Source of the DNA: Limnephilus marmoratus | Taxonomy: Eukaryota > Arthropoda > Insecta > Trichoptera > Limnephilidae | Length of the DNA stretch: 64,000 nt | Assembly: GCA_917880885.1 (NCBI GenBank) | Contig: OU862912.1 | Span: forward strand, 46,611,117 to 46,675,116 | Direction: 5' to 3' | Shown here: piece by piece, positions 24,555 to 36,259 of the stretch | Layout of the letters: the number at the start of each line of letters is the position of its first letter | Position numbering within the stretch: the stretch's first letter is position 1 | Program-made: the position numbers and the translations under genes | The notes under the pieces: generated by a model | The model's database searches: none | Told to the model about the DNA's origin: nothing | What the model saw: only the letters and a program-made list of their open reading frames with translations

Positions 24555-24725
24555 TGTACGTATACCCGCGAAGGTTTCCATATATAATGGTGAGCTCTGG
24601 CATTATGAAATTATTTCTTATACCATTCACCCGATTGCGATAACACTTTGGTGAGTCATTGTGCGCACACCTACGAAGCTTTCTATATATACTGGTGAGC
24701 TCTAGCGTTAATGTGTGTACTTCGT
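24555..24725. repeat. Diverged tandem repeat
   Basis: Two units of about 110 bp spacing share CGCGAAGGTTTCCATATATA / TACGAAGCTTTCTATATATA and TGGTGAGCTCTGGC / TGGTGAGCTCTAGC. Similar blocks occur near 31312 and 50130, so this is part of a dispersed family. Confidence 0.6.
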
Positions 24726-24734
24726 GTAGTTTAG

Positions 24735-25045
24735 CAGCAGGCAGGGAAGGGAGGGGAATCCGGGAGGGAGGAAGGGAACAATGAATTTTTCGCAAAAACA
24801 GCGCTATATAAGTTATCCAAATTTATTATTATTAATGAAGGGGGATTCGAGGGAAAGGGTCGAGGGGGGAGGGGAGGGAGAGAAGGTGGAAAAGGAACGG
24901 GGGTGGGAAACTCGGAGAGGAGTGAGGGCTCGCGGGACGGGGGGGACGCTGGAGGGTGAAAGACGGAAAGGTGAGAGGGGAACGTGGAAAGAAAAGGGGA
25001 CGCGGGAGGGGAACGGGGCGCATAGAAAAGGACAGGCAGGGAGGA
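24735..25045 (+). repeat. Purine-rich (G/A) tract
   Basis: The plus strand is dominated by G and A over about 200 of 310 bases, with many GGGAGG, GGGGGA and GAGGGG clusters. Several overlapping open frames on both strands are by-products of the biased composition. Confidence 0.8.
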
Positions 25046-26603
25046 AAAATTTCTTTCTTTATATGGTATTGCAACGCATGCCTGGTACTCGCTAGTAAAA
25101 TAATATTCATGCACAGTATATTGATAAATGTTTTATTATCTTTAATTTTGTTATAAATAGTGAAAATGATGTCCTCACTGGGATCTCCCGCGCTGAGGAT
25201 TTCAGTTATATATGTAGACGGTTTTAGTTAATTATAATATTATAAATGTCAAACCGCAAAGTAATTGCATTGTACTAAAAATAATAATGAGAGATAAAGT
25301 AATAAAAAGACAAAAGTATGCATAAAAATGGGTATAGCACGCGTTCGTCGAGGCATCCGATTCAGAGCTGAAATCAATGAAAATCTATATTAAATTATTA
25401 ATTTTTTTAAGTGAAAAGAGCTCGCTTTAATGCTAAAGAAAGAACAAAATGAACAAACAATGTACACCATAGGTTATAAAGACAAAGAAATCTCATAATT
25501 CTTAACAGTGTAAGAATAGGACTTTATAATATCTCAACAATCTTCACAAAAACGTTTAATTAATTCTACACAACAAATATTCATGTCCGTACTGCTAGAA
25601 ACGTTTAGTTCATTAAGACGAAAATTATTAATGATAATGATGTTAGATATCTCTATGAAAAGTGAAACCGAAATTAGTAGCTTTATGCAGGCGGCCACAC
25701 ACACACAATATGATATATTACAAGTGGTGCATTTAACATCATCATTCATAATAAATTGGGTTTGTTAAAATACGAGCTCAGTAAAACATGGGAATAGGAC
25801 TTGCAATCATGGGACGAGAATAATCATCCATGAATATAGTTGCAGTAATAAGTGACCTTTCTTACGAACGTCCTTTTTAACATGGATAATGATGAATAAT
25901 TTATATTCGAGTAGAGGAAAATTATGCAGCTTACGAAATAAATAATGCCTTCCTTGTAAAATTTCTCATAAAGCAAAATTTAAATGATGCGGTAGGCGTT
26001 CTTGTGGTTTAAAGAAATTTTAATACAAAAATAATGACTTTAATCAGAGTTGAAACATACTCAACTGACTATTGCGCATCAGAATTCTGCAAGCATTAAA
26101 CGTAAATTTAAAAAAAATTCATAATGTATTGAAATAAAATATGAACCCTGTTCGATTGATTTAATATTATGATTTAATAATAAACGTAGGAGAGCAATCA
26201 CACCGGGTTTTAACCTACGAGTAACTCTCACGATCCAAAGTAGTGTACAAATGCGAAATATTTCCAAATGATACAAAGAGATAAAAATTGTTGTTATTTT
26301 TGGTAAACTTTCGGGATGACTGGATATTTTTTAGAAAAAACCTTTTGATTCATCTTAATTACTGTAAAATACAACTATTTGCTTTCAGGGTGGATTGCAA
26401 AGGCTGCATTCAAAATTTCAATTACTTAAAATTAAAATTTGCCTTCATTGTTTGGGATGACAGCCGACAGGCATTTACCGTAATTTATGTACGTATTCTA
26501 TGACATTTTGTATTAAAATTTTGAATGCAGTGTTTTCCATCGCCCCGAATGCAAATAGCTGTCTTTTATAGAAAGAAGGGTGAATCAAAAGGTGTTTTTC
26601 TAA
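25046..26603. other. No gene; LINE-tail scrap near 25160
   Basis: At 25165-25205 the minus strand carries CAGCGCGGGAGATCCCAGTG, the same tail motif as the LINE pieces at 51260 and 54085. The rest is AT-rich with no recognised content. Confidence 0.4.
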
Positions 26604-26770
26604 AAATATTATTTATTATTGTACGACAGATTAATTATTCATTTATATGACATTATATAATTAAGACCTTTACATAGAGTAGATATATTAATTCACCATA
26701 CCAAGCGGCTGTCTCATACACCAATGGAGTATGGTTACTTAGTATGAAGTCTAGTATAAACAAAAGAATT
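26604..26770 (-). repeat. LINE 3' end remnant, reverse
   Basis: Starts TTATTTATTATTG and continues with CACCATACCAAGCGGCTG and TATGAAGTCTAGTATAA. The same order recurs at 34203-34356, so both are 3' ends of one LINE family. Confidence 0.5.
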
Positions 26771-27765
26771 TAGTATATAATGATGCTGAAAATTGGAAAA
26801 ATTATAATAGAAAGTAGAAAATAGAAAGGAGAAAAAGACGATTATTAGAGAATATGCGTGAAAAACCATACACCCAACATGTAAGTTAGCTCTTCCTTCT
26901 AAGATATAGAAACAAATATTATTCTGCCAAAACTTATACAATATCTGAAAACAGAAAGATAAACAGATAAAAGATAAAACCACAAAAATGCACGATATGT
27001 GCAAATATTAGTGATAAAATCGTTAATGTCACAATTTTTCACATAAATCGCTCCAAAATGTGTTGGTTTACAATATTTAAAAATCCGAATACATCCGTAA
27101 TTTATGTCCTTTTCTTTTTCACGTTGTTTTTCGCTGAAAATACAAAAGTGTTTTCATTTGCTGAGAAAATACATATTGTCTGATAAAAGTAAGTTTGTCT
27201 GGCGAATTCAAAGGCATTCATTCATTTTCGCACACGGAGAGTTTCCCACGCCCGTCAGAGTCGAGATAAAACTAGTGGCATGAAATCAGATTTTCTCTTG
27301 CCTTTACGCTCTGGGAGATAAATTGAATCAGGGAATATGAGATTTAGAGGCGCACAGGCGAACATGTATTCGTGCCAGTTAATTAAACGCATTCCCCGCC
27401 AGCTTCTGTGTTCTGTACTTCTGTGTACAATCTGAATCAATGGGAAGACTTGGATACTGGAGACGAGTTCATTAGGAGTCTATGTAAATGTAAAGAGATG
27501 GTTTAATGAAATCAAATTGCAAATGCGATAATTATTCACTTACGATTTTGCTAATTATTTTGCAATTGGTATTGAATATTGCTTCAAACTTGGAGTTATT
27601 GAAGTAAAAATACACTGAACACAGATTAATAATAAGGTAAAACAAGACAAAACGTAATTTACATTCATTAATAACGTTTTCCTTCATGCAAAAAAATACA
27701 TTTCCCGGTACAGTTATATCATCTAAGATTTTCACGCCAAAAGAATTATCGTAATTTATTTTTGG
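26771..27765. other. No gene recognised
   Basis: AT-rich; open frames here show no domain. Confidence 0.5.
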
Positions 27766-27935
27766 GGATTTCTTCTACCTCCTTCTTAAGCCAACGTTTC
27801 GGACAGTTTTACAGTTTCCATTATTAAATACTTATGTATAGGTGTATTACGCATCGGCCCTGATGATGGATACGATGACAAGTTGACTAAAGGATGTAGC
27901 GCAACGTATTACTCCAAAAATAAATCACGATGTCA
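27766..27935. repeat. Diverged copy of the hairpin element at 29809
   Basis: Shares CTACCTCCTTCTTAAGCCAACG, split here into CTACCTCCTTCTTAAGCC and AACGTTTCGGACAG, then CCCTGATGATGG and GATGTAGCGCAACGTATTAC. The inverted ends are visible but eroded. Confidence 0.55.
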
Positions 27936-29600
27936 CAGTTATTGTTATTATTATCATAAGTCAAAATTTGACGTAGGTACTGAAAAATAAATACAAAAAA
28001 TAAAATGGGCGATGAATGCTAAAATGTAAAATCAATCAATAATGGTTTAAAAATTACAGCCATCGATGTATTGAAAAAGGAAAACATGAAAAACATTACA
28101 TAGTTAAAATAACATTGTGCATTAAAATAAAATGTACTTCAGCTTATCCTGGACTCATTAATGTATCTGGACTCACATGCATATACTCTCTCATATATGA
28201 AACTATAGAATTAATGGCATTTATGGCGGTTGTTCCCAAACCTACTGAACCAACTGTTGAGCCGAAATTTTGGCTTAACACTCCTCAAATGCACAAATAC
28301 CACGAACATATGAATATATCTGGACCTGCCCTAAGTGATAAAAACGTATTATTTCCCCCTCCCCATGGAGCCGGCTGGAGTTCCTCCTAGGAGCCAGCTG
28401 GGCTTACGAGAGACTCGCTTGAATCTAAAAAATGTGACGTCATCATTCTTGTCCTGACCAGCGCCCAGCTAACACCCACACATTTTACCCAATAACACAG
28501 CAAAATATGAGAGCTTGTGCTATACATTATACCAATAATATGTGAACATAGCGAATGTGGGCGTTTCTCCAGTGAGCTCGCCGCTGGTTACAGGGGTAAG
28601 TAAATTATGAAACATTTGTAAAAGTGTCTTAACTAAATACGGCAACAAAATAATGCTATGTGAATAGGGACGAACCTTTTCGGGGCGAGCATTTGGCCTT
28701 CGCAAATATATTATTAACATTGCAAACAATTCGCGCTCCCATGTAAAAAGGTCTATACATTCAAAAGCAGATTTTCCTTTTAAGAACTAAATGGTGATAT
28801 TATAATGCGATATTATAAGATTGATTTTTTAACGAATCACGGTCATCTTTCCCCTCTTCGCCTCCCATAGTTTGGTTTTACCCCTCATCTGTATCTTCTG
28901 GTCTATTGAATTTGGATGTCTATGACAAATAGGCTCTTCTCAACGCAACTCTCTGACCAACAGGTCAATCGAGCGTTACTAAACAAATCACTTAGCTGAT
29001 CGGAGACTCAGATTGGTCGATCGAAAAGATCGAAAAAAGAACAACGGCCATTGAAGATGGATCAAATACCAATTTAACTCAATATAAATGGTTGTCATTG
29101 AACTTTAAAAATCGTTGCAATCGAACAGGTGTTCGTTAAATTTCTCTTGACTTAGAAATGCAGACGAAATATCTCTGAGAAAAAATTACATGTCGAAGTC
29201 GGTGCGTGTTAAAAAAGCAACCCAGTTTTAATGATAGTCGTTCATTTCTCGTAAGAAATTATTATCAACCGGTTGTAAGCTGGATTCCAATAAACACTAT
29301 TGTCGATTGCTAATAGTTCCACGCCTCGCAGCGATGATGGAAGAACTGAACTTGGGCTGTAAATTTATATCAGAATTATCACTACAGATGGCCACCATTT
29401 TGGAACATGTTATTTGAATTTTTATTTAATAGATACTAATAACAGTACTTACCTAAATTTATCGAGAGCCTTAAATCTACCACTTACCGGAAGAAAAGAG
29501 TTGGTGCCTTCGATGTGCTAAATAAGTTTTGACTTCAAAAACTAACAAAAATAATAACATTAATAAGATTGAATTATATTAAACTTTTTTTAAATTAAAT
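27936..29600. other. No gene recognised
   Basis: No coding motif or repeat boundary identified. A 28340-28480 patch is GC-richer than its surroundings, without recognisable content. Confidence 0.5.
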
Positions 29601-29705
29601 TGAGTTCAACGAATTAAACACAAAAATAAAAATAAATAAATTTTAATAATATACCTTTTTCTTTGGTGAATATCTTTAGGATTATTATTGAAAAGTCTTT
29701 AAAAT
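29601..29705. repeat. Dispersed direct repeat, copy 1
   Basis: A run of about 100 bp (GAGTTCAACGAATTAAACAC … TCTTTGGTGAATATCTTTAG) recurs in the same orientation at 33714-33815 with few changes. Confidence 0.75.
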
Positions 29706-29808
29706 GTCAAATTTAAGAATATTTCAAAAACATTGTTTATGTGACATATTTTTTTCTTTTTGAAAAAGGAAAGGGTTGGATACGTTTTTAGCTTTTCACG
29801 GCCAAAAG

Positions 29809-29992
29809 TATTTTCGTTATTTGTTTTTGGGGTTTTAAGCCGTGTTGCACTACCTCCTTCCTTGGCCAACGTTTCGGACAACATTGCAGTGTCCATCATC
29901 AGAGCAGATCCACATATCTCACATCTACCGGATCTGCCCTGAAGAAGGAGGTAGCGCAACACGGCATAACACCCCAAAAACAAATAACGAAA
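29809..29992. mobile_element. Hairpin MITE
   Basis: Arms of about 48 bp: TTTTCGTTATTTGTTTTTGG then GTTTTAAGCCGTGTTGCACT and ACCTCCTTC, matched inverted at 29943-29992. The core has ACGTTTCGGACAAC and CATCATCAGAGCAG. It is flanked by a direct repeat of GGAAAGGGTTG (29768 and 29995 region), a possible imperfect target duplication. Confidence 0.75.
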
Positions 29993-30117
29993 ATGGAAAG
30001 GGTTGATAACTTTTTTCTCTAATGGTGTGTCACATAGTCCTTGATTAAAAATTAAAAACATTAACTCGATTTTCCAAAAAGCCTTCACGAAGAATAGACA
30101 TTCTAATCAATTTAGGT

Positions 30118-30380
30118 TTGTTTTTTATGCGAATACCTCACAAGAGTCTGAGCTGCTCCCGTCTGGAGCCAGTGAGACTACGGCATCCTCAATTGGGGTG
30201 TGTTGTGAGGCTAAAGGTAGTGGGAGGGGAAAGAGATGGGAAGAGGGATGTAGGGACGTACCTGGTTATTCTGATCTGGTCACCAAATACGACTAAAGCC
30301 ATTTCAAGCAACGTTTCAATTCTGAATGGTAGTCTTACACCAGGGCGAAACTGAGAGGATCTTCCACTCTGGTTGTGCGC
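30118..30380 (-). repeat. SINE-A copy, reverse
   Basis: Poly-T at 30119-30125, then CTGCTCCCGTCTGGAGCCAG, CCTCAATTGGGGTGTGTTG, GGTCACCAAATACGACTAAA, and it ends with GCGAAACTGAGAGGATCTTC. Confidence 0.85.
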
Positions 30381-31189
30381 TAATGGAGAAATCTCTCATG
30401 TAAATTTCATCGTTTGTTAGCATCTTCCACAGTCATAAGATCAACTCATCGCAAATTGCAACCAAAGCAACGATGACCTTGGTCACGATGAAAACAGATG
30501 GTCGTCATGAATCGTTGTGGAGAAATTATAACAATTCTCATGATTGGCAATTAGGGGAATGGACATCGGTCTTTCCACTCGCGGTAGGCTGCTGTTGGCT
30601 GGAAGGTGTCACCGGATGACGGAGCGGATGGAATGAATGGAGCGGGTGGAGTGGGTGGGGTGGCTTAATCAGAGGGCTACCGCAATCAATTAGGTTCAGG
30701 TGGACAGCGGCAAGAGACGAGCAAGTGCGTGAGTAAAATAAAATAGCAAGGGTAGAAAATTTCGTTCAACAGAAATGGTTATTGCTTGTATAGGATATTG
30801 TTTGTTTCCTAATTAAAGAAAATAATTGTGAATTTTTCAAAGTCGATGTAATAATAATGTACCCTTTTATCGCTTTGGTATTTATTTTGTAAAACTCCAA
30901 AAAATCTATTTTAATCAATTCTCAAATAAAAATTACTATATAATTGAAGAAGAAGATAATACTAATAAAACTCGGCCATTGGAATATCAAATTTTAAGTC
31001 ATTTTTGTCGATCTCACACTTCGAATTCAGAATTGACGATATTATCTTCGAATAATTTTTTCCGCATGTTTTGTCTGCAATATTTTTAAATGTTCATGAA
31101 GTTCTAAAGAATTGGTTTGTTACGTAGATATTTGGGATACGCATATCCGATTTTAATTATAGATACCTATAAAAATATCAGAAAGGCAA
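30381..31189. other. No gene recognised
   Basis: Mostly AT-rich. A G-rich patch at 30590-30665 is built of GGAGCGGATGGAATGAATGG-like units but is too short to interpret. Confidence 0.5.
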
Positions 31190-31287
31190 AGATATTAATA
31201 CTTTAACAAGAATAAGATCTTACCATAGGTAGGCATACAAAAAATAATACTAAACTAAACGTCTGAGATCCCGCATTTGAAAATTTT
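31190..31287. repeat. Source segment of a 98-bp inverted copy
   Basis: Perfectly reverse-complementary to 32763-32860 by eye (98 of 98). See the rearrangement at 32506-33120. Confidence 0.9.
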
Positions 31288-31879
31288 GAATCATTAGAAA
31301 CTCTCAAGCGGTGAGCTCTGGCGTCAAAAAAATTAGCACAACTTTTCTGACTTATGTTTAGGCCAACGTCGGCTTTTATTTATCAGATGTTTAAATAACC
31401 GCGAAATTATCGGAATATAACCACCGTCAAAAAAAGTTTCCATTATTCAAAAAAAAATTTACAATATACCTAAATTATTTGCACTTGTGTTTTTTTAAAT
31501 TTATTAACTGCTTGAGAAATAATTCGTAGGTATTATAAACATTGTGGTACATTGTAACTGGTTAAAAAACAATCAATTGCAACGCGCACAATATGCAAAT
31601 ACAGTAGGACACAAATATTAGTACAAATGCGTTAAGCAAATATGCATAAATAAGGGACCAACGGATAAACAGGCATTTACCCAGTCAATGCCCAATAAAT
31701 CAGAAACCAACGGTAGTTCAGCGTCACGAATAATACAATTGGGTTTTATACGAATAGAATTCTGAACGATATTATATTATACAATAAATGTAATCACACC
31801 TAAACAAAATAATTGTTCTGATCAAAGTAAGAACCGTTGCAATAATTTGAATTGTAATGGTAAAGGATTCATTCTTCTT
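31288..31879. other. No gene recognised
   Basis: AT-rich; nothing identified apart from a short GCGGTGAGCTCTGGCGTC block shared with 24590 and 50150. Confidence 0.5.
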
Positions 31880-32310
31880 CTTCTCAAATCGGTTCCTTTT
31901 TGCTGAAGATCGGGACCCCTACTCCAATTTCCTCTTCCTCTCCTCTGGAGATCTGTGGATACTTACATACCAGATGCCAGTGATACTTGGTCACTCCAAC
32001 GCATTGGTGACCTTCCTCTCCTTTTGCCTTCCACTTTGCCAGTGGCTATGAGTTTCTCCCTGTTGGAGTCCTTGTTTGGCGATCAACGTGTCCAAAATAT
32101 CTTAAGATACGTTGTAGGCCGATAGTTGAAAGCCTAATGTGGATGCCTATATCTTTCAGAATGGACACATTTGTGCGTCTGGCTGTCCATAAAATCCTGA
32201 GCATTTTTCTCCAATACCTCATTTCGAGGGCGTCTATCCGTTTTCTGACTTTAAGTATCCGTGTTTTCACATCGTACAGAAATACGGGGAAAATCAATGG
32301 TAAAGTGTTA
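31880..32310 (-). pseudogene. RTE-like LINE reverse-transcriptase C-terminal relic
   Basis: The minus strand reads KRIDALEMRYWRKMLRILWT, then ARRTNVSILKDIGI, IGLQRILRYFGHV, and after a break GKVEGKRRGRSPMRWSD. These are the typical closing motifs of an RTE-group ORF2 (E..WRRMLRI.WT; GKVEGKR.RGR...RW.D). It stops and shifts within 430 bp. A different lineage from LINE-A. Confidence 0.75.
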
Positions 32311-32480
32311 TGGTATCCTAAACATTGCGAGGATGGAGGGAGTGGGAAGGAAATGATATGGTGAGGGAGAAGGTTGGGCTGGTTAATGAAATCTGGCCAC
32401 CAAAATGGCTGAAGGCATTTCAAGCTGATCGTCTTTTACCAAGGCGGTACTGAGAGAATCTACTACACTGGGTGCTTCTA
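32310..32480 (-). repeat. SINE-A copy, reverse, diverged
   Basis: GGAGGGAGTGGGAAGGAAAT, TCTGGCCACCAAAATGGCTG, CATTTCAAGCTGATCG and TACCAAGGCGGTACTGAGAG match the SINE-A body in order. Confidence 0.6.
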
Positions 32481-32505
32481 GATGACACCTATGATCTTTT
32501 CATGG

Positions 32506-33120
32506 TGACGTTATATTTTTATGGGATTTTAGGGAGGCTAAAGGGAATAGTCAGGAAAAGGAGACAAAAAACAGCAATATTGATATGATAATATTTGACT
32601 TTGAATACTTTCCAACACAAACAAGTCACAAAGCGATTTCAACAAGGGTGTACGTCACAATATTTACTTAAAACTGAACTCCCTGTATTTATAAGTGCAT
32701 AGGAAAAAACGAGAGGCAACACACAATACGCAATCTCCTCTCAATGTCAAGTACTCGATATGAAAATTTTCAAATGCGGGATCTCAGACGTTTAGTTTAG
32801 TATTATTTTTTGTATGCCTACCTATGGTAAGATCTTATTCTTGTTAAAGTATTAATATCTGACGTTATATTTTTATGGGATTTTAGGGAGGCTAAAGGGA
32901 ATAGTCAGGAAAAGGAGACAAAAAACAGCAATATTGATATGATAATATTTGACTTTGAATACTTTCCAACACAAACAAGTCACAAAGCGATTTCAACAAG
33001 GGTGTACGTCACAATATTTACTTAAAACTGAACTCCCTGTATTTATAAGTGCATAGGAAAACACGAGAGGCAACACACAATACGCAATCTCCTCTCAATG
33101 TCAAGTACTCGATATGAAAA
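32506..33120. repeat. 261-bp direct duplication enclosing a 98-bp inverted copy
   Basis: 32506-32766 and 32860-33120 are the same 261 bp in direct orientation with a single difference seen (AAAAAACG against AAAACACG). Between and overlapping them, 32763-32860 is the reverse complement of 31190-31287. The junctions overlap by AAAA (4 bp) and by one T, i.e. microhomology. Confidence 0.92.
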
Positions 33121-33713
33121 AAACGAGTTGGAAGGTTCAAGAATCCAATACCAATACCTTTTAAGGCAAAGCAGGTAATAATTGCTTTTATTTCAGGAAG
33201 CCACGAGATAAAATAAATATGGTGCTGCAATTTGCAAAGTTATTTTCGCAGTTGATGTGAGCACGATGGTATTAAGAGGTGTTTACGAATCAATTATACT
33301 TGCTAATAGTTTCTGATTTTCATTTTATTTTTTAAAGAACGTTTTAGTAGCTGCAAATATGCGGCAGAGTTAATAAGTAGCCACTTAAAAATCAACTTAA
33401 AACTTGCTGATTGGCGAATATTTTTTCGCTTAAATAATTTTATGCATTTAAAAACTAATCCTGTATAAGATTATTTTAATAACTTTTTATTATTTTATTT
33501 ATTTTGGAAATCCATAGATGTTTTTACATCTATATATAATAAACTTGCAAACAATATAAAGAAAGTCTTATTTCAGATTTTCAACTAAACATAAAATTAT
33601 GACAAAAATCTAAGTGGGCTAAAATATTTATATAAAATTACGTCAAATGACCGCCGTATATTATTTCACACGCTTTCATCAAGGCTTTATTTGTTTGTTA
33701 AAATGTTTTATTT
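33121..33713. other. No gene recognised
   Basis: AT-rich sequence without identifiable features. Confidence 0.5.
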
Positions 33714-33815
33714 GAGTTCTACGAATTAAACACAAAACTAAAAATAAATAATTTTTAATAATATACCTTTTCTTTGGTGAATGTCTTTAGAATTGTTATT
33801 TAAAAGATTTTAAAA
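33714..33815. repeat. Dispersed direct repeat, copy 2
   Basis: Second copy of 29601-29705. Here it directly abuts a reverse SINE-A, as copy 1 abuts a different element. Confidence 0.75.
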
Positions 33816-34020
33816 TAAAAGAGCCCTAACTGCCCGAAGTCAGTGGGATTACGACTCCCCAACCCCAATAATTGTGGTATAGTGTAAGGCTGAAGGGAGT
33901 GGAGAAGTTAAGGGGATGAGAAGAGGAAGATTTGGAAGTACGTGGGTAAACAGATCTGGTCGGTAAAATGATTGTTTTGCTGGATGAAATGCCACTGATA
34001 GGTTCGTGGTAACCTCTCAT
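33816..34020 (-). repeat. SINE-A copy, reverse, diverged
   Basis: AGAGCCCTAACTGCCCGAAG, CCCCAATAATTGTGGTATAG and AGTGTAAGGCTGAAGGGAGT align with the SINE-A 3' body. A similar variant (CCTAACTGCCCGAAGCC) starts the piece at 53262, so the two may form a subfamily. Confidence 0.65.
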
Positions 34021-34202
34021 TCTTTCTCAAAATAGACGCATGCAAAGAAGTTTTAAGATAAACAGAGCTCTCAGCGGCAGGCTTCTAAATAATTCATAGG
34101 TTAGGTTAAATTTAGGTTAGGTTAGGTTCTTTGGATGATATACCGCTGATAAAGTTAAGTTCCAAGGTAACCTCTCATTATTACTCAAAAATGAGGCATG
34201 CA
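34021..34202. repeat. Short duplication around a TTAGG-type tract
   Basis: AGGTTAGGTTAAATTTAGGTT and more AGGTTAGG units lie at 34099-34128, resembling the insect telomere repeat. On either side, GGTAACCTCTCATT…GCATGCAAAGAAG occurs at about 34007-34055 and again at 34171-34208. Confidence 0.6.
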
Positions 34203-34356
34203 AAGAAGCTTTTATTTATTTATTTTTATTTATAAGTACATGTTACATAATTAATACATTTACTTGAGAAGATACATTAGGTCACCATACTAGGCAGCTG
34301 CCTGTATCATGGTGACCAACGGAGGATAGTTATTTTGAAATGAAGTCTAGTAACTG
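34203..34356 (-). repeat. LINE 3' end remnant, reverse, split by the pogo-like element
   Basis: TTTATTTATTTATTTTTATT at the left, then CACCATACTAGGCAGCTGCC and TGAAGTCTAGTAACTG, matching 26604-26770. The pogo-like transposon is inserted at the TA that follows. Confidence 0.55.
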
Positions 34357-34684
34357 TAGGGTGACCTGGTCTACAGTGGATCGGTATGGTACAGTGGATC
34401 ACTCCAATATCTCGAAAGTTCTTAGTGCGTGTGCATGTACGTTTGGCTCTTAGATAGGTGTGCCTCCACGCTACTAAACAAGTCAGCACTCGCCCGGCTG
34501 CGCAAGCGAATAAACGTGTGGTGCTGTGTTTTGTGTTTTTGTGGTAGGAGAAAAAAAATCGTGTGAGTATATTTTTGCGTACCATTTCATAATTTTTTCC
34601 ATGATACATGTGAGCATATTTTAGTTGTTATCAGTAGTTATTACAACTTGTGTTAATACCTAGAAATATGTCTTATTCAAAGGT

Positions 34685-36259
34685 AGGGTTGCCATAACTT
34701 AAATTTGGCAACCAGGACAAGACGCGTGAAAACCCCGGATTTTAGAGCCCAGAACCCGGACATGTCAACAGGTTTTTAAAAACATAGTGTAATGAAAAAC
34801 AGTTGAAAATGTCATAAATCACCTTTTTAATTATTTTCAAATTAAATTTAGTCATTTTTATCATCATTATAAATGTACCTAACAAAACAGAATCTTATTA
34901 CAGTTTGTTACAAATTGTTTTAATAATCAGTTAGAATTTTTTTTTTCTTAAAATAAAATACAAATTATTAATATACTCTGTTATGAAAACAAAACCTTAT
35001 TGAAATATTAAGCCTAACAAAAATCAATTAAATTTTTAAACATAAATCTTAAAAGTACCGAGACAATTTTAGTATTCAGTCTTACAAATTTTGAGGTAAC
35101 TCTTTAACTCAATAATAATTATATCTTTAAATTTTTATCAGCAGCCATTTAAATAACAAAATATCTCTTACCATAATATGAACTAAATTCAGTCGTCTTA
35201 AATCTAAAGCAACAAAATTGAACCCTTTTAAAGTTTAGACTTACTGTAATGTGACGACGAACGTGTTGACGACCTCCGTAGTCCAGTGGGTAAGACTCTC
35301 GACTCACAGTCCGGAGGTCGCGGGTTCGAACCCGGCATGCGCAAATAAATTTTATTTGATTAATTTGTGTTATTTCACAATTAATTCATTTAAAAATAAT
35401 ATATAGTATATTTGCGGCATGTTCCAGAGTGGAAGATACTATCAGTATCGCCCTAGTGTAAGACCACCATTCAGAATTGAAACGTTGCTTGAAAATGGCT
35501 TTAGCCGTGTTTGGTGAACAGATCTGAATAGCCAGGTACTTCCCAACCTTCCTCTTCCCCACCTCCTTCCCCTCCCCACTACCTTCAGCCTCACAACATA
35601 CCCCAATTGGGGATGCCATAGTCACACTGGCTCCAGACGGGAGCAGTTGAGATTCTTGTGCGGTTATTCACTGTAAAAAAAAAATGTAAGTTACATTATT
35701 AATTTTTTTAATAAAAAAATAATAATGTAACGCATAAAATAACCAAAAACTATACTCATTTATATCTCCTTAAAGTTTTAATCAACAGCCATATTGTAAA
35801 TTTCTTTTACGTAATAAAAACAATTGTAACTATAACTACAAAAATGAAAAGAAATTATTGCACTCAAAAGTACATTATTTGAATATCTAGCTATTAAAGC
35901 TTTTTCCTCGGTCTCTTTTTACTTTTCAGATTTTTTGTATTTATCACTCTTTCCGATAGCTTTTAGAATATCTTCCCTTTTAAAAAGGAATTTGTAAAAA
36001 TCAATGCAACTGTATTCTTGGAAATTGAATTTAATTTTAATTAAAGATAAATGAAACAATGTTACTTTGTTTGAATCACTTTTATATTTGTTTAAAGCCG
36101 ACCGGTTTCAGAACGACCGTTCCTTCCTCAGGGCAAACGTACACTTTTGAGTTAATTTTTTTTTTAAAACCGGACATCAAATGAAACCCCGCCCGGACGC
36201 TCCCCGGACGCCCTCTAAACTAGGACAAATCCGGGGAAACCCGGACGGATGGCAACCCT
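34685..36259. mobile_element. Nested DNA transposon, AGGGTTGCCAT ends, 9-bp TSD
   Basis: AGGGTTGCCAT at 34685-34695 is matched by ATGGCAACCCT at 36249-36259. Both sides carry ATTCAAAGG (34675-34683 and 36260-36268). GGACA/CCGGA-rich blocks near each end (ACCCGGACATG; CCCCGGACGCC) also pair. No transposase is visible. A 9-bp duplication fits MULE-like or similar families; the class is left open. Confidence 0.8.
35269..35682 (+). repeat. SINE-A, full-length reference copy
   Basis: The tRNA-like head (35271-35342) has the A box in TAGTCCAGTGGGTAAGAC and the B box in GCGGGTTCGAACCCGGC. Then come an AT-rich linker, a body with GGAAGATACTATCAGTATCG and CCAATTGGGGATGCCATAG, and a poly-A at 35673-35682. 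The intact B box and complete layout make this the best copy of the family. It lies inside the element at 34685-36259. Confidence 0.92.

Noticed and set aside
24731..25114. Overlapping Pro/Arg/Gly-rich frames of 92-127 codons
   Set aside because: They are products of the purine-rich tract, open in several frames on both strands at once, with no domain.
34090..34130. Chromosome end (telomere)
   Set aside because: Only a handful of TTAGG-like units, interrupted and internal, with ordinary repeats on both sides.
35271..35342. Possible tRNA gene (good A and B boxes)
   Set aside because: It is the head of a SINE-A copy: the acceptor arm does not pair well and the sequence continues into the SINE body and poly-A.
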